A program made the translations under genes and the position numbers. The notes beneath the pieces are model-generated. The model was not told where the DNA came from and made no database searches. It worked only from the letters and a program-made list of their open reading frames with translations. A stretch of 64,000 nt of DNA from Paraflavitalea soli (GTDB taxonomy: Bacteria > Bacteroidota > Bacteroidia > Chitinophagales > Chitinophagaceae), in contig NZ_CP032157.1 in NCBI RefSeq assembly GCF_003555545.1, forward strand, positions 4,034,546-4,098,545, read 5' to 3'. Below are positions 26,192-33,609 of the stretch, piece by piece. The stretch's first letter is position 1. Every line of letters begins with the position of its first letter.

Positions 26192-27460
26192 TTACGATGC
26201 TCTTTTAACTGTGATCTTCCGGCCTTCGATCTCAAACCTCACTTTATCCGTCAGCTCCAATACTTTCAAGATCTGACTCACTGGTACATTGCGCGGCACA
26301 CCCATCACATTGAACTTATCGGTAGGCCTGGCTCCCTCATACACCACTTCCACATCATAGTTCCTGGCCACTTCGCGCATAATGTTTTCTATCGGCGAAC
26401 TGCTGTATACAAAAACTTCGTTTTTCCAGGCAACTGCTTCTTCTGTGTCAGTCTCGGTTACTTTCACCTGATCTGTCTTTAAGCTAAGTGTAGCCTGTTG
26501 ACCGGGGGAAAGAAGTTGAGAGCGTTGGGCTGCAAGCCCACCACCTGAAACGGGAACAGGGGTTACTCTTACACTTCCTTCCAGCAGGGTCGTTCTTATA
26601 GCTGATTCGTCGTTATAACTCATTACATTGAAGTGGGTACCCAATACATCTACCTGCATCCCGTTCACTTTAACTATAAAGGGCCTTCTTTTGGCGGCAG
26701 CACCTGGCTTTTTCGGCAATTGGCTCTTAGCTACTTCAAAATACGCTTCACCGGTTAGCTCTACCACACGATCCTCTCCGGGGAATGTAGTTGGATATTT
26801 TAAAGAGGATACAGCGTTCAACCACACGATGCTATTATCTGCCAATACTATTTTATACCGTCCGCCTTTATTCGTTTGAATAGTATTATAAAGAACAGCT
26901 AAATTCTGATTGCTTTCTGTTGACTGGGTTGATCCACGATACTCAATGGTTCCATCCTCCTGCTTCACCACCTGCATGGCTCCCTGATCTGCTACTTGTC
27001 CGTTATTCACCGCATCCAGGTTAATTTGCTTCCCATCAGCCAATACCAAGGTTGCGTTTGTTCCAACAGGTGCCGGTATATCATTCTTGAACCTGCCATT
27101 ACCTGTTTGTACCAGTTGACCGGCAGGCTTATTGCCTGTATTAAAATACCAAACTCCCAATCCGATCAACAACAATATTCCAGCAACACCTGCATAACGC
27201 ATCCAACTGATCTGCTTCACTGGTGCATCCTGCAGTTCGGGCGCCAGGGTTAATATCTTTGCCCAGGTTGCTTTCTTGTCTTCACTGTGTGTGGAGAGGT
27301 CTTCACTCATCCGGTACTCGTCGCACAATTCATCAAACAATTCCTGGTTCTCTGCTGAATCGTTGATCCAACTATCCAGTGCCTGCTTTTCTTCCGCACT
27401 GGCTTTTCCTTCCAGGTGCTTTATAATCAGGGACGATATTGGATGCAATGGTTTCCGCAT
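26192..27460 (-). CDS. FecR-type anti-sigma factor
   Basis: 422 residues. N-terminal cytoplasmic sigma-binding part (1-90, LEGKASAEEKQALDSWINDS), one membrane helix (about 91-108, AGVAGILLLIGLGVWYF), then the periplasmic FecR domain (about 190-300, TNKGGRYKIVLADNSIVWLNA; GEAYFEV) and a C-terminal DUF4974 domain (PIENIMREVARNYDVEVVY ... ISQILKVLEL). It should relay the state of the SusC STN domain to an ECF sigma factor. The gene is upstream of susC on the same strand, as usual, but the expected sigma factor gene is absent from its other side. Confidence 0.95.
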   Translation of the reverse strand: MRKPLHPISSLIIKHLEGKASAEEKQALDSWINDSAENQELFDELCDEYRMSEDLSTHSEDKKATWAKILTLAPELQDAPVKQISWMRYAGVAGILLLIGLGVWYFNTGNKPAGQLVQTGNGRFKNDIPAPVGTNATLVLADGKQINLDAVNNGQVADQGAMQVVKQEDGTIEYRGSTQSTESNQNLAVLYNTIQTNKGGRYKIVLADNSIVWLNAVSSLKYPTTFPGEDRVVELTGEAYFEVAKSQLPKKPGAAAKRRPFIVKVNGMQVDVLGTHFNVMSYNDESAIRTTLLEGSVRVTPVPVSGGGLAAQRSQLLSPGQQATLSLKTDQVKVTETDTEEAVAWKNEVFVYSSSPIENIMREVARNYDVEVVYEGARPTDKFNVMGVPRNVPVSQILKVLELTDKVRFEIEGRKITVKRAS

Positions 27461-27951
27461 GCTGTTGTTTAAGGGGTTAAATAAACTGCGATGATAAACA
27501 TATTTTCAGAACTGTTGATATAACCCAGTGTGCTTTTGTATAGATATAGAACGGACGAATTGTATTTTGTCCCGGGTGTTTTTGAATTTTCTTGAAGAAA
27601 AAGAGAAAGGTTATGCAGAAATCTTTTACATATGAATTTAGTGTTACGTTTCAATTAAGGAACTGTAAACATCTTTAGAAAAATCACTATGCGCCGACAG
27701 CAAAAAACGCAGCCAATAATTATTAATGAGCAGGAATAGGTTGGAATCTTATCTATGGGATGAATGGATCGCGTGAAGATGACACGATGAAAGTGTAGTA
27801 TAATAAAATAATGAAATGCCTGGACAGGCTTCTTAGATCAGGGTGAGCCGCCCCTCAAGGGCGACCCACCCTTTAGGCGGCTTCGACAGGCTCAGCCTGA
27901 CATGGGTCTTCGACAAGTCTGACAATAGGTACAAACTAACAACAAGTATTA
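27461..27951. other. Spacer upstream of fecR
   Basis: 490 bases where the cognate sigma factor gene would normally end. I see no gene for one and no obvious relic. Positions 27832-27925 hold dispersed repeats, described separately. Confidence 0.5.
27832..27925. repeat. Composite dispersed repeat: GGGTGAGCCGCC hairpin plus TTCGACAGGCTCAG
   Basis: Contains TTAGATCAGGGTGAGCCGCC, then GGGCGACCCACCC (imperfect hairpin), then GGCTTCGACAGGCTCAGCC and a second partial TTCGACAAGTCTGAC. The same two modules occur side by side at 59571-59632. Confidence 0.85.
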
Positions 27952-29832
27952 TTAAAAATTTACTACCAATACAGGTATGGAGAGTTCGTGTCTTACGGAG
28001 TTGATGGTTTCGCCATAGAGCCAATCTTTCACGCCGGTGTGACGATGGGCGCCGATCACCAGCATATCGGCCTGGTTTTCTTTTACCAGCCGCACAATCT
28101 CTTTGGCACGATGGCGGAAGCCAAGGTGACCTGTAGCAACAAAACCACGTTCGCTCAACTGCTCGATGTAGAACTGTAAGCGCTCCTCATCGGCCCGGGT
28201 TTCAAAATCATCGCTCTCCTTCCCCAATATCCTGGCAGTAGGACTTTCTACAATATGAATAAGGACGTATTCAGAATCCTGCCTCCCCTGCCCTATTGCA
28301 TGCGCCAGGATAGCAGAATCATGCTCTCCAAACTCCAGGGCTACTGCAATCTTTTTATAGGTGGGTACAATAAGGGGTTTAAGTCCACCCACATCGGGGT
28401 GCATTTGTATGGATGCAATCTTCGCCTTTCTATTTAATAAGGGATAGAAAATGGTATACACCAGCAACAGCAGGAAGAGTATGCCTCCGGTAATGATCAC
28501 CACTTTCCAGAAAAGATTGCCGGGATGCTCAAATACTTTACCGGCCTCGTTGATCACCATGCGGATATTGAGGTACACCAATACGGTGGCGATGAGCCAG
28601 GCAGCGACCTGCACAATGGGCTTTATGGCAAATGCACCCATGGTCTTTTTATCGCTCACAAAGTGAATAAGGGGAATCACGGCAAACCCCAATTGCATGC
28701 TCAGGATCACCTGGCTCAGGATGAGCAGGTAATCGACTTCTTTCTCTCCAAAAATATAAATAACAACGATGGCAGGCACAATGGCCAGCAGCCGGGTGAG
28801 CAACCTGCGGATCCACGGATTTATGCGCAAACGGAGATAGCCTTCCATTACGATTTGCCCGGCCAGGGTACCTGTTACGGTAGAACTTTGTCCGGCAGCA
28901 ATTAAGGCGATGGCAAATAATATGGGAGCAACTTTTGATCCCAGTACGCCGGATAAGAGTTGATGGGCATCTTTGATCTGATCGACCATAATGCCATTCT
29001 TAAAGAAGGCGGTGGCTGCCAGTACCAGGATGGCTGCATTGACCAGGAAGGCAATGTTGAGGGCAATGGCAGAATCGACAAAACTCCATTTCAGGGCCTG
29101 CTTAATGCCTTTATTGGTCCGGTCGATCTTGCGGGTCTGTACAAGGGCAGAATGGAGGTAAAGATTATGGGGCATGACGGTAGCGCCAATAATACCGATG
29201 GCTATATACAAGGCCTCCTCATTAGGAAAAGTGGGCACAAAACCAGCGGCGACTTCCGTCAGGTTGGGTTTTACCAATAATATCTCTACAAAAAAGGATA
29301 GTCCGACCACAGCCACGAGGCCGATGATAAACACTTCCATTTTGCGCATGCCCAGCTTTTGGAGGTACAATAGCAGGAGGGTATCCAATACGGTAATACC
29401 TACGCCCCAAATGATGGGGATGCCAGTGAGCAAGTGGATACCGATGGCCATACCCAGCACTTCGGCCAGGTCGGTGGCGGCAATGGCCACTTCGGCCAAT
29501 ATGTAAAGGAAGAAATTAATGGTCTTAGGATAGGTTTCGCGGTTGGCCTGTGCCAGATCACGCCCCCGAACAATACCCAGCCGTGCAGACAGGCTTTGGA
29601 GCAATAAGGCCATGATATTACTCATCAGCAATACCCAGACGAGTGCATAACCAAACTTGCTACCGCCGGCCAGGTCGGTAGCCCAGTTGCCGGGATCCAT
29701 GTATCCTACGCTTACGAGATAGGCGGGTCCGAAAAAAGCTAGCACTCTTTTCCAGCCGATCGCTTTGTTGTTGACATCTATAGATCCATGTACCTCGCTG
29801 AGGGACTGCTCGTTTTTTAGTCTATTCATCAT
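27952..29832 (-). CDS. mntH: NRAMP-family divalent metal transporter with C-terminal UspA domain
   Basis: 626 residues. Residues 25-440 form an NRAMP transporter with about eleven membrane helices and both metal-site motifs: DPGN (46-49, in GYMDPGNWATD) and MPHN (220-223). It imports Mn2+ or Fe2+ with protons through the inner membrane. Residues about 475-626 are a universal stress protein domain (YKKIAVALEFGEHDSAIL; VIGAHRHTGVKDWLYGETIN with the GxxGxxxxxxxxGxxxN nucleotide motif). The gene overlaps the end of the DtxR-type regulator gene by 11 bp, so the two are one transcript controlled by the palindrome at 30511-30540. Symbol is by family; manganese is the likelier metal. Confidence 0.9.
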   Translation of the reverse strand: MMNRLKNEQSLSEVHGSIDVNNKAIGWKRVLAFFGPAYLVSVGYMDPGNWATDLAGGSKFGYALVWVLLMSNIMALLLQSLSARLGIVRGRDLAQANRETYPKTINFFLYILAEVAIAATDLAEVLGMAIGIHLLTGIPIIWGVGITVLDTLLLLYLQKLGMRKMEVFIIGLVAVVGLSFFVEILLVKPNLTEVAAGFVPTFPNEEALYIAIGIIGATVMPHNLYLHSALVQTRKIDRTNKGIKQALKWSFVDSAIALNIAFLVNAAILVLAATAFFKNGIMVDQIKDAHQLLSGVLGSKVAPILFAIALIAAGQSSTVTGTLAGQIVMEGYLRLRINPWIRRLLTRLLAIVPAIVVIYIFGEKEVDYLLILSQVILSMQLGFAVIPLIHFVSDKKTMGAFAIKPIVQVAAWLIATVLVYLNIRMVINEAGKVFEHPGNLFWKVVIITGGILFLLLLVYTIFYPLLNRKAKIASIQMHPDVGGLKPLIVPTYKKIAVALEFGEHDSAILAHAIGQGRQDSEYVLIHIVESPTARILGKESDDFETRADEERLQFYIEQLSERGFVATGHLGFRHRAKEIVRLVKENQADMLVIGAHRHTGVKDWLYGETINSVRHELSIPVLVVNF

Positions 29833-30496
29833 ACTTTACAAACACATTTTTGGCCACATGCTCGCTTATAGTAACGATCAATTGGTTCTTACATTTTAAT
29901 TCCAGTGAGTTGTCAAAAGCAAATTTCTTTTTCACTTCGACCCTGGTGCCCAGGGCGATGCCTTTATGGCCCAGTAATTCCAACATTTCGGGGCTTTGAT
30001 CCCCAATGCTGCTTACTTCCGCTACTTTGTTGAGAGGTAGGTTGAGGAGATCTACCTGCCTGGGTAGGGTAAATTTGCCGTTGCTATCGGGAATGGGATC
30101 TCCATGGGGATCGGACTTGGGGAAACCCAGGTATTCATCGAGGCGGTCGATCAGCTTTTTGCTGCTGATATGTTCCAGTTCTTCGGCAATCTCATGTACT
30201 TCATCCCACCCGAAGTTTAATTTCTCCACGAGGAAGAACTCCCACAGGCGGTGTTTGCGGATGATCTGCAGGGCCACTTTACGGCCTTCATTGCTCAGCT
30301 TAAATCCCTGGTATTTTTCATACAGCAGGAGCTTCTGGGCCTTGAGCTTTTTCAGCATATCGGTCACTGAAGCAGGCCTGGTTTGCAATTCATTGGCGAC
30401 ATCGTTGGTAGTTACAATACCGTCGGCCTTCTGGAGATGGAAGATGGCCTTGAGGTAGTTTTCTGTACTACTGGAATATTTGACAACTATACTCAT
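29822..30496 (-). CDS. mntR: DtxR/MntR-family metal-dependent repressor
   Basis: 224 residues. Winged helix at 5-65 (STENYLKAIFHLQ; RPASVTDMLKKLKAQKLL), a metal-binding and dimer domain at 66-140 with RKHRLWEFFLVEKLNF, DEVHEIAEELEHISS and HGDPIP, and an SH3-like FeoA domain at about 150-224. This is the three-domain layout of Bacteroidota DtxR proteins. It should repress its own operon with mntH when Mn2+ or Fe2+ is high. The only clear operator-like palindrome lies 15 bp upstream of the start codon and covers the -7 element. Confidence 0.93.
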   Translation of the reverse strand: MSIVVKYSSSTENYLKAIFHLQKADGIVTTNDVANELQTRPASVTDMLKKLKAQKLLLYEKYQGFKLSNEGRKVALQIIRKHRLWEFFLVEKLNFGWDEVHEIAEELEHISSKKLIDRLDEYLGFPKSDPHGDPIPDSNGKFTLPRQVDLLNLPLNKVAEVSSIGDQSPEMLELLGHKGIALGTRVEVKKKFAFDNSLELKCKNQLIVTISEHVAKNVFVKYDE

Positions 30497-30510
30497 TTAA
30501 CAGCACCTAA

Positions 30511-30540
30511 ATTTAATTTTAGACAAATCTAAAATTAAAT
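30511..30540 (-). promoter_or_regulatory. MntR/DtxR operator overlapping the mntR -7 element
   Basis: Perfect inverted repeat with 13-bp arms (30511-30523 and 30528-30540, inner part TTTTAGA/TCTAAAA) and a 4-bp spacer. Read on the minus strand it contains TAGATTTG (30531-30524), an exact TAnnTTTG -7 element, about 30 nt before the mntR start. Binding here would block the promoter. Confidence 0.85.
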
Positions 30541-30618
30541 CGTGAAACTAAAAATACAATATTTGGCATGAGTGAGGGGGATGTGTTACTTTTAACCGTG
30601 AATGATTTAACCCGGTAT

Positions 30619-31554
30619 ATGAAGCAATATCTGTTCTTGCTGTCCATTCTCTTATTGATCGTAGCCTGTAAAGGAAAGAAAACATCCCTGCAGGATAATG
30701 AACCCGTGACGGTTGAGGAGTTTATCGAATTTTTCCCCGAAACACCGCTGCCTATCCGCATAGCAGACACGACATTGGTCAAAAAGTCGACGGATTCGCT
30801 TCAAATCGGCTATAAGATATTTACACAATTCATCCCTGACAGTCTTATTCAAAAGGATTTTGGCAAGGGGGCAACGCCCAAGATATTCCCGCTGGGAAGA
30901 ACCCGGGAAGAGGGTAAAGAGACGTATTTGCTTATCAAAGCCACCACGGGTGCTAAACGGGTTGCCTATCTGGCCTGTTTCAGTAAAAAGAATGAGTTCC
31001 TGCAAATGCTGCCGCTTGTAAAAACTGGAACTGACCAATATTCATCGGCCTACGGGGTATTGGACAAAAAGTTCCAGATCACCACTTATTACGAGAAGAA
31101 ACGGGCCAACAATGAAACCTCTTTTAAGCGTAATGTGTACATTTTCAACAGCGGCGCCAATGAATTCACGCTGATCCTGACAGAACCCAATGAGGAGATC
31201 ATTGAAAATGTCATCAACCCTATTGATACCTTCCCGACGAAAAACAAGTATTCAGGTGACTATGTGAAGGACAAAAAGAACTTTATTTCGGTGCGTGACG
31301 GCCGGCGGGCCACTGAGCCTGTCGTATTTGTTCACTTTGAAAAAAGCGATTGCCGCGGTGAGTTGAAGGGTACAGCCCGTTTTGTATCGGCCACCATGGC
31401 TGTTTTCCAGGAAAGTGGCAATCCCTGCTCACTGGAGTTTACCTTCAGCAATAACCGTGTGGTGATGAAAGAAACAGGTGGCTGTGGTACTTATCGTGAT
31501 ATCAAATGCTTCTTTGAAGGCACTTATCCGAAAAAGAAAGCGAAGAAGAAGTAA
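30619..31554 (+). CDS. Hypothetical lipoprotein
   Basis: 311 residues from ATG 30619, chosen because it begins the lipoprotein signal MKQYLFLLSILLLIVACKGK; an in-frame ATG 51 bp upstream is unlikely. The mature protein has an N-terminal part with TVEEFIEFFPETPLPIRI, a strand-rich middle (70-225) and a C-terminal domain with four Cys (DCRGELKG, NPCSLEF, GGCGTYRDIKCFFEG) and a lysine-rich end. No family recognised. It is read divergently from mntR and its start region lies about 80 bp from the MntR operator, but no -7 element links it to that operator. Confidence 0.75.
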   Translation: MKQYLFLLSILLLIVACKGKKTSLQDNEPVTVEEFIEFFPETPLPIRIADTTLVKKSTDSLQIGYKIFTQFIPDSLIQKDFGKGATPKIFPLGRTREEGKETYLLIKATTGAKRVAYLACFSKKNEFLQMLPLVKTGTDQYSSAYGVLDKKFQITTYYEKKRANNETSFKRNVYIFNSGANEFTLILTEPNEEIIENVINPIDTFPTKNKYSGDYVKDKKNFISVRDGRRATEPVVFVHFEKSDCRGELKGTARFVSATMAVFQESGNPCSLEFTFSNNRVVMKETGGCGTYRDIKCFFEGTYPKKKAKKK

Positions 31555-31587
31555 GAATACAGCATTTAGAAGCCAGAATACAGAATA
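31554..31587. repeat. GAATACAG-type short tandem repeat
   Basis: Three imperfect units directly after the lipoprotein stop codon; same family as 394-435. Confidence 0.6.
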
Positions 31588-31677
31588 AACAGCCGAGAGA
31601 CCCGATAAGCGCTGATAGTAGGTTTGCAAACAATAAGCTTCTTCCTATTGCGTTGGTACACAATTAAACTACTGCCT

Positions 31678-31705
31678 GTAAAAAACTACACATTTAGTTT
31701 TTTAC
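31678..31705. other. Perfect 11-bp hairpin upstream of the phosphorylase gene
   Basis: GTAAAAAACTA (31678-31688) pairs with TAGTTTTTTAC (31695-31705) around a 6-nt loop, 93 bp before the gene. It may end transcription from the lipoprotein gene or be an operator. Confidence 0.55.
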
Positions 31706-31797
31706 CATTATATTGCACCGCTTTTGTGTCTAAAGTACACAATTCAAACAGCGGGATCATATACCAACTCAATTCATGAATAATTGTATTATAGCAT

Positions 31798-33450
31798 ATG
31801 AGTTTTATCAATTTTAAAGTACCGTACCAGGCAGATGAACGATTTGCCAAGCGGGTGGCCTATTTTTCCATGGAGTTTGCGATCCACCAGCCGTTGAAGA
31901 TATACAGTGGAGGCTTGGGTTTCCTGTCGGGATCTCACCTGCGGAGTGCCTACGAACTGAAGCAAAATCTTGTTGGGGTAGGCATTTTGTGGAAATACGG
32001 TTATTATGACCAGGCGCGCAACCAGGATCAGACGTTGCAGGTAACCTGGATGGAGAAAAATTACAGTTTCCTGGAAGATACAGGCATTAAATTCCAGATC
32101 ATTATACATGATCACCCGGTATGGGTGAAAGCCTTTTACCTGAACCCGGAAACCTTCAAAACAGCGCCGTTGTTCCTGCTGAGCACGGATCTGCCGGAGA
32201 ATGATTATGTATCACAAACGATCACTCACCGCCTTTATGACGCCAATGTGGCTACCAAGGTAGCGCAGTTCATCCTGCTGGGTGTTGGCGGGGCGAAGTT
32301 GATCGACGAGCTCGGTTTTAATCCGGACCGCTACCACCTGAATGAAGCACATGGGGTTTCCTCTGTGTTCTACCTGTATAAGAAGTTTGGGAATGTGGAA
32401 GACGTTAAAAAAAGGCTTGTTTTTACTACGCATACACCGGAAGAAGCTGGCAATGAGAAGCACGATATTAACCTCTGCCATAAAATGAGCTACTTCTGTG
32501 GCCTGGGGCTGGATGAGGTACGCAAACTGACGGGATTGCAGGACGATCAGTTCAATCACTCGCTGGTAGCGCTGCGTTTTGCGCACCTGGCCAATGGGGT
32601 ATCGGCCTTACATGGAGATGTATCGCGGCAAATGTGGAGTAAATACCCCGGCATCTGCCCTATTATTTCAATCACGAATGCACAGAACTGGACTTACTGG
32701 TCGGACAAGCAATTGTACCGTGCTTCGGATGAAAGTAATGACAGCTGGTGGGACGACCGTAAAAAATACCTGAAGAAGCGGGCTTTTGAAATTGTGGCGG
32801 ATCAAACGGGAAAAGTATTTGATCCCAATGTATTGACGATTGTATGGGCACGCCGGTTTGCCGGTTATAAAAGGGCTGAATTCCTTACACGCGATAAAGC
32901 CCGTTTTGAGAAGTTGTTGTCCAATACAAAATATCCGGTGCAGATCATTTGGGCAGGTAAGCCCTACCCTATGGATTACCCGGCTATCAATGAATTTAAT
33001 AACCTGGTACACCTGAGCAAGAATTATAAGAATGTAGCTGTTTTGATCGGCTATGAGCTCACGCTCTCCAAACGTCTTAAACAAGCTTCTGATATATGGC
33101 TTAATAATCCACGTGTACCGCGTGAAGCATCGGGTACCAGTGGTATGACGGCTGCCATGAATGGTGGCGTAAACTTCTCTACGGATGATGGATGGATCCC
33201 TGAGTTCATTGATCATGGTCACAACGGATTTGTAGTTCCTAAAGCTGATTATGCACGGATGAATGTGCAGGAGCAGGATGACTATGATTATAACAAATTG
33301 TATGATATATTAGAGAAAGAGGTATTGCCGCTGTATTATGACAATTATGATACCTGGCGCCAGGTGGCTAAAAATGGTATGCGTGATGTACGCTTCCGTT
33401 TTGAAGCAGGCCGGATGGCGACGGAATATTATGAATTGCTGTATAAGTAA
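31798..33450 (+). CDS. Alpha-glucan phosphorylase family protein (GT35), atypical active-site motif
   Basis: 550 residues, the short bacterial form. Segments such as VAYFSMEFAIHQPLKIYSGG, SGSHLRSAYE, LNEAHGVSS, FTTHTPEEAGNEKHD, IWARRFAGYKRAEF, IWAGKPYPMD and NPRVPREASGTSG match the family, which breaks alpha-1,4-glucans with phosphate to glucose 1-phosphate using PLP. The PLP-binding lysine normally follows GTSGM or its equivalent; here the sequence is GTSGMTAAMNGG, with Thr. Either this clade uses another residue or it is not a classical phosphorylase. It stands alone, with a terminator behind it, and a GH13 amylase is encoded 26 kb away. Confidence 0.85.
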   Translation: MSFINFKVPYQADERFAKRVAYFSMEFAIHQPLKIYSGGLGFLSGSHLRSAYELKQNLVGVGILWKYGYYDQARNQDQTLQVTWMEKNYSFLEDTGIKFQIIIHDHPVWVKAFYLNPETFKTAPLFLLSTDLPENDYVSQTITHRLYDANVATKVAQFILLGVGGAKLIDELGFNPDRYHLNEAHGVSSVFYLYKKFGNVEDVKKRLVFTTHTPEEAGNEKHDINLCHKMSYFCGLGLDEVRKLTGLQDDQFNHSLVALRFAHLANGVSALHGDVSRQMWSKYPGICPIISITNAQNWTYWSDKQLYRASDESNDSWWDDRKKYLKKRAFEIVADQTGKVFDPNVLTIVWARRFAGYKRAEFLTRDKARFEKLLSNTKYPVQIIWAGKPYPMDYPAINEFNNLVHLSKNYKNVAVLIGYELTLSKRLKQASDIWLNNPRVPREASGTSGMTAAMNGGVNFSTDDGWIPEFIDHGHNGFVVPKADYARMNVQEQDDYDYNKLYDILEKEVLPLYYDNYDTWRQVAKNGMRDVRFRFEAGRMATEYYELLYK

Positions 33451-33453
33451 GTT

Positions 33454-33490
33454 GGGAAGACCGGAAGTCGGAAAGTCCGGAAGTAAGAAA
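33454..33490. repeat. GGAAGTCGGAAAGTC short repeat
   Basis: Units of GGAAGnC/GGAAAGTCC; a longer member of the family lies at 57600-57703. Confidence 0.55.
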
Positions 33491-33521
33491 AGAGAGTAGT
33501 AACCTCGAAAAAAATCTAAAG

Positions 33522-33550
33522 CCTGGAGTAAAACATACTCCGGGTTTTTT
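33522..33550 (+). terminator. Rho-independent terminator after the phosphorylase gene
   Basis: CCTGGAGTA (33522-33530) with TACTCCGGG (33536-33544), 5-nt loop, then six T. Confidence 0.85.
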
Positions 33551-33609
33551 CTTTTGTGTAAAGCTGTGAGGAACTGCATCAGGAATAAGACATACCTAAA
33601 CATCTTATT

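Noticed and set aside
13935-27460. Polysaccharide utilisation locus
   Set aside because: SusCD and FecR are present but no glycoside hydrolase, polysaccharide lyase or sugar kinase is in the locus.
27469-27654. Small 61-residue gene upstream of fecR
   Set aside because: No signal, motif or ribosome-binding context; composition like the surrounding non-coding spacer.
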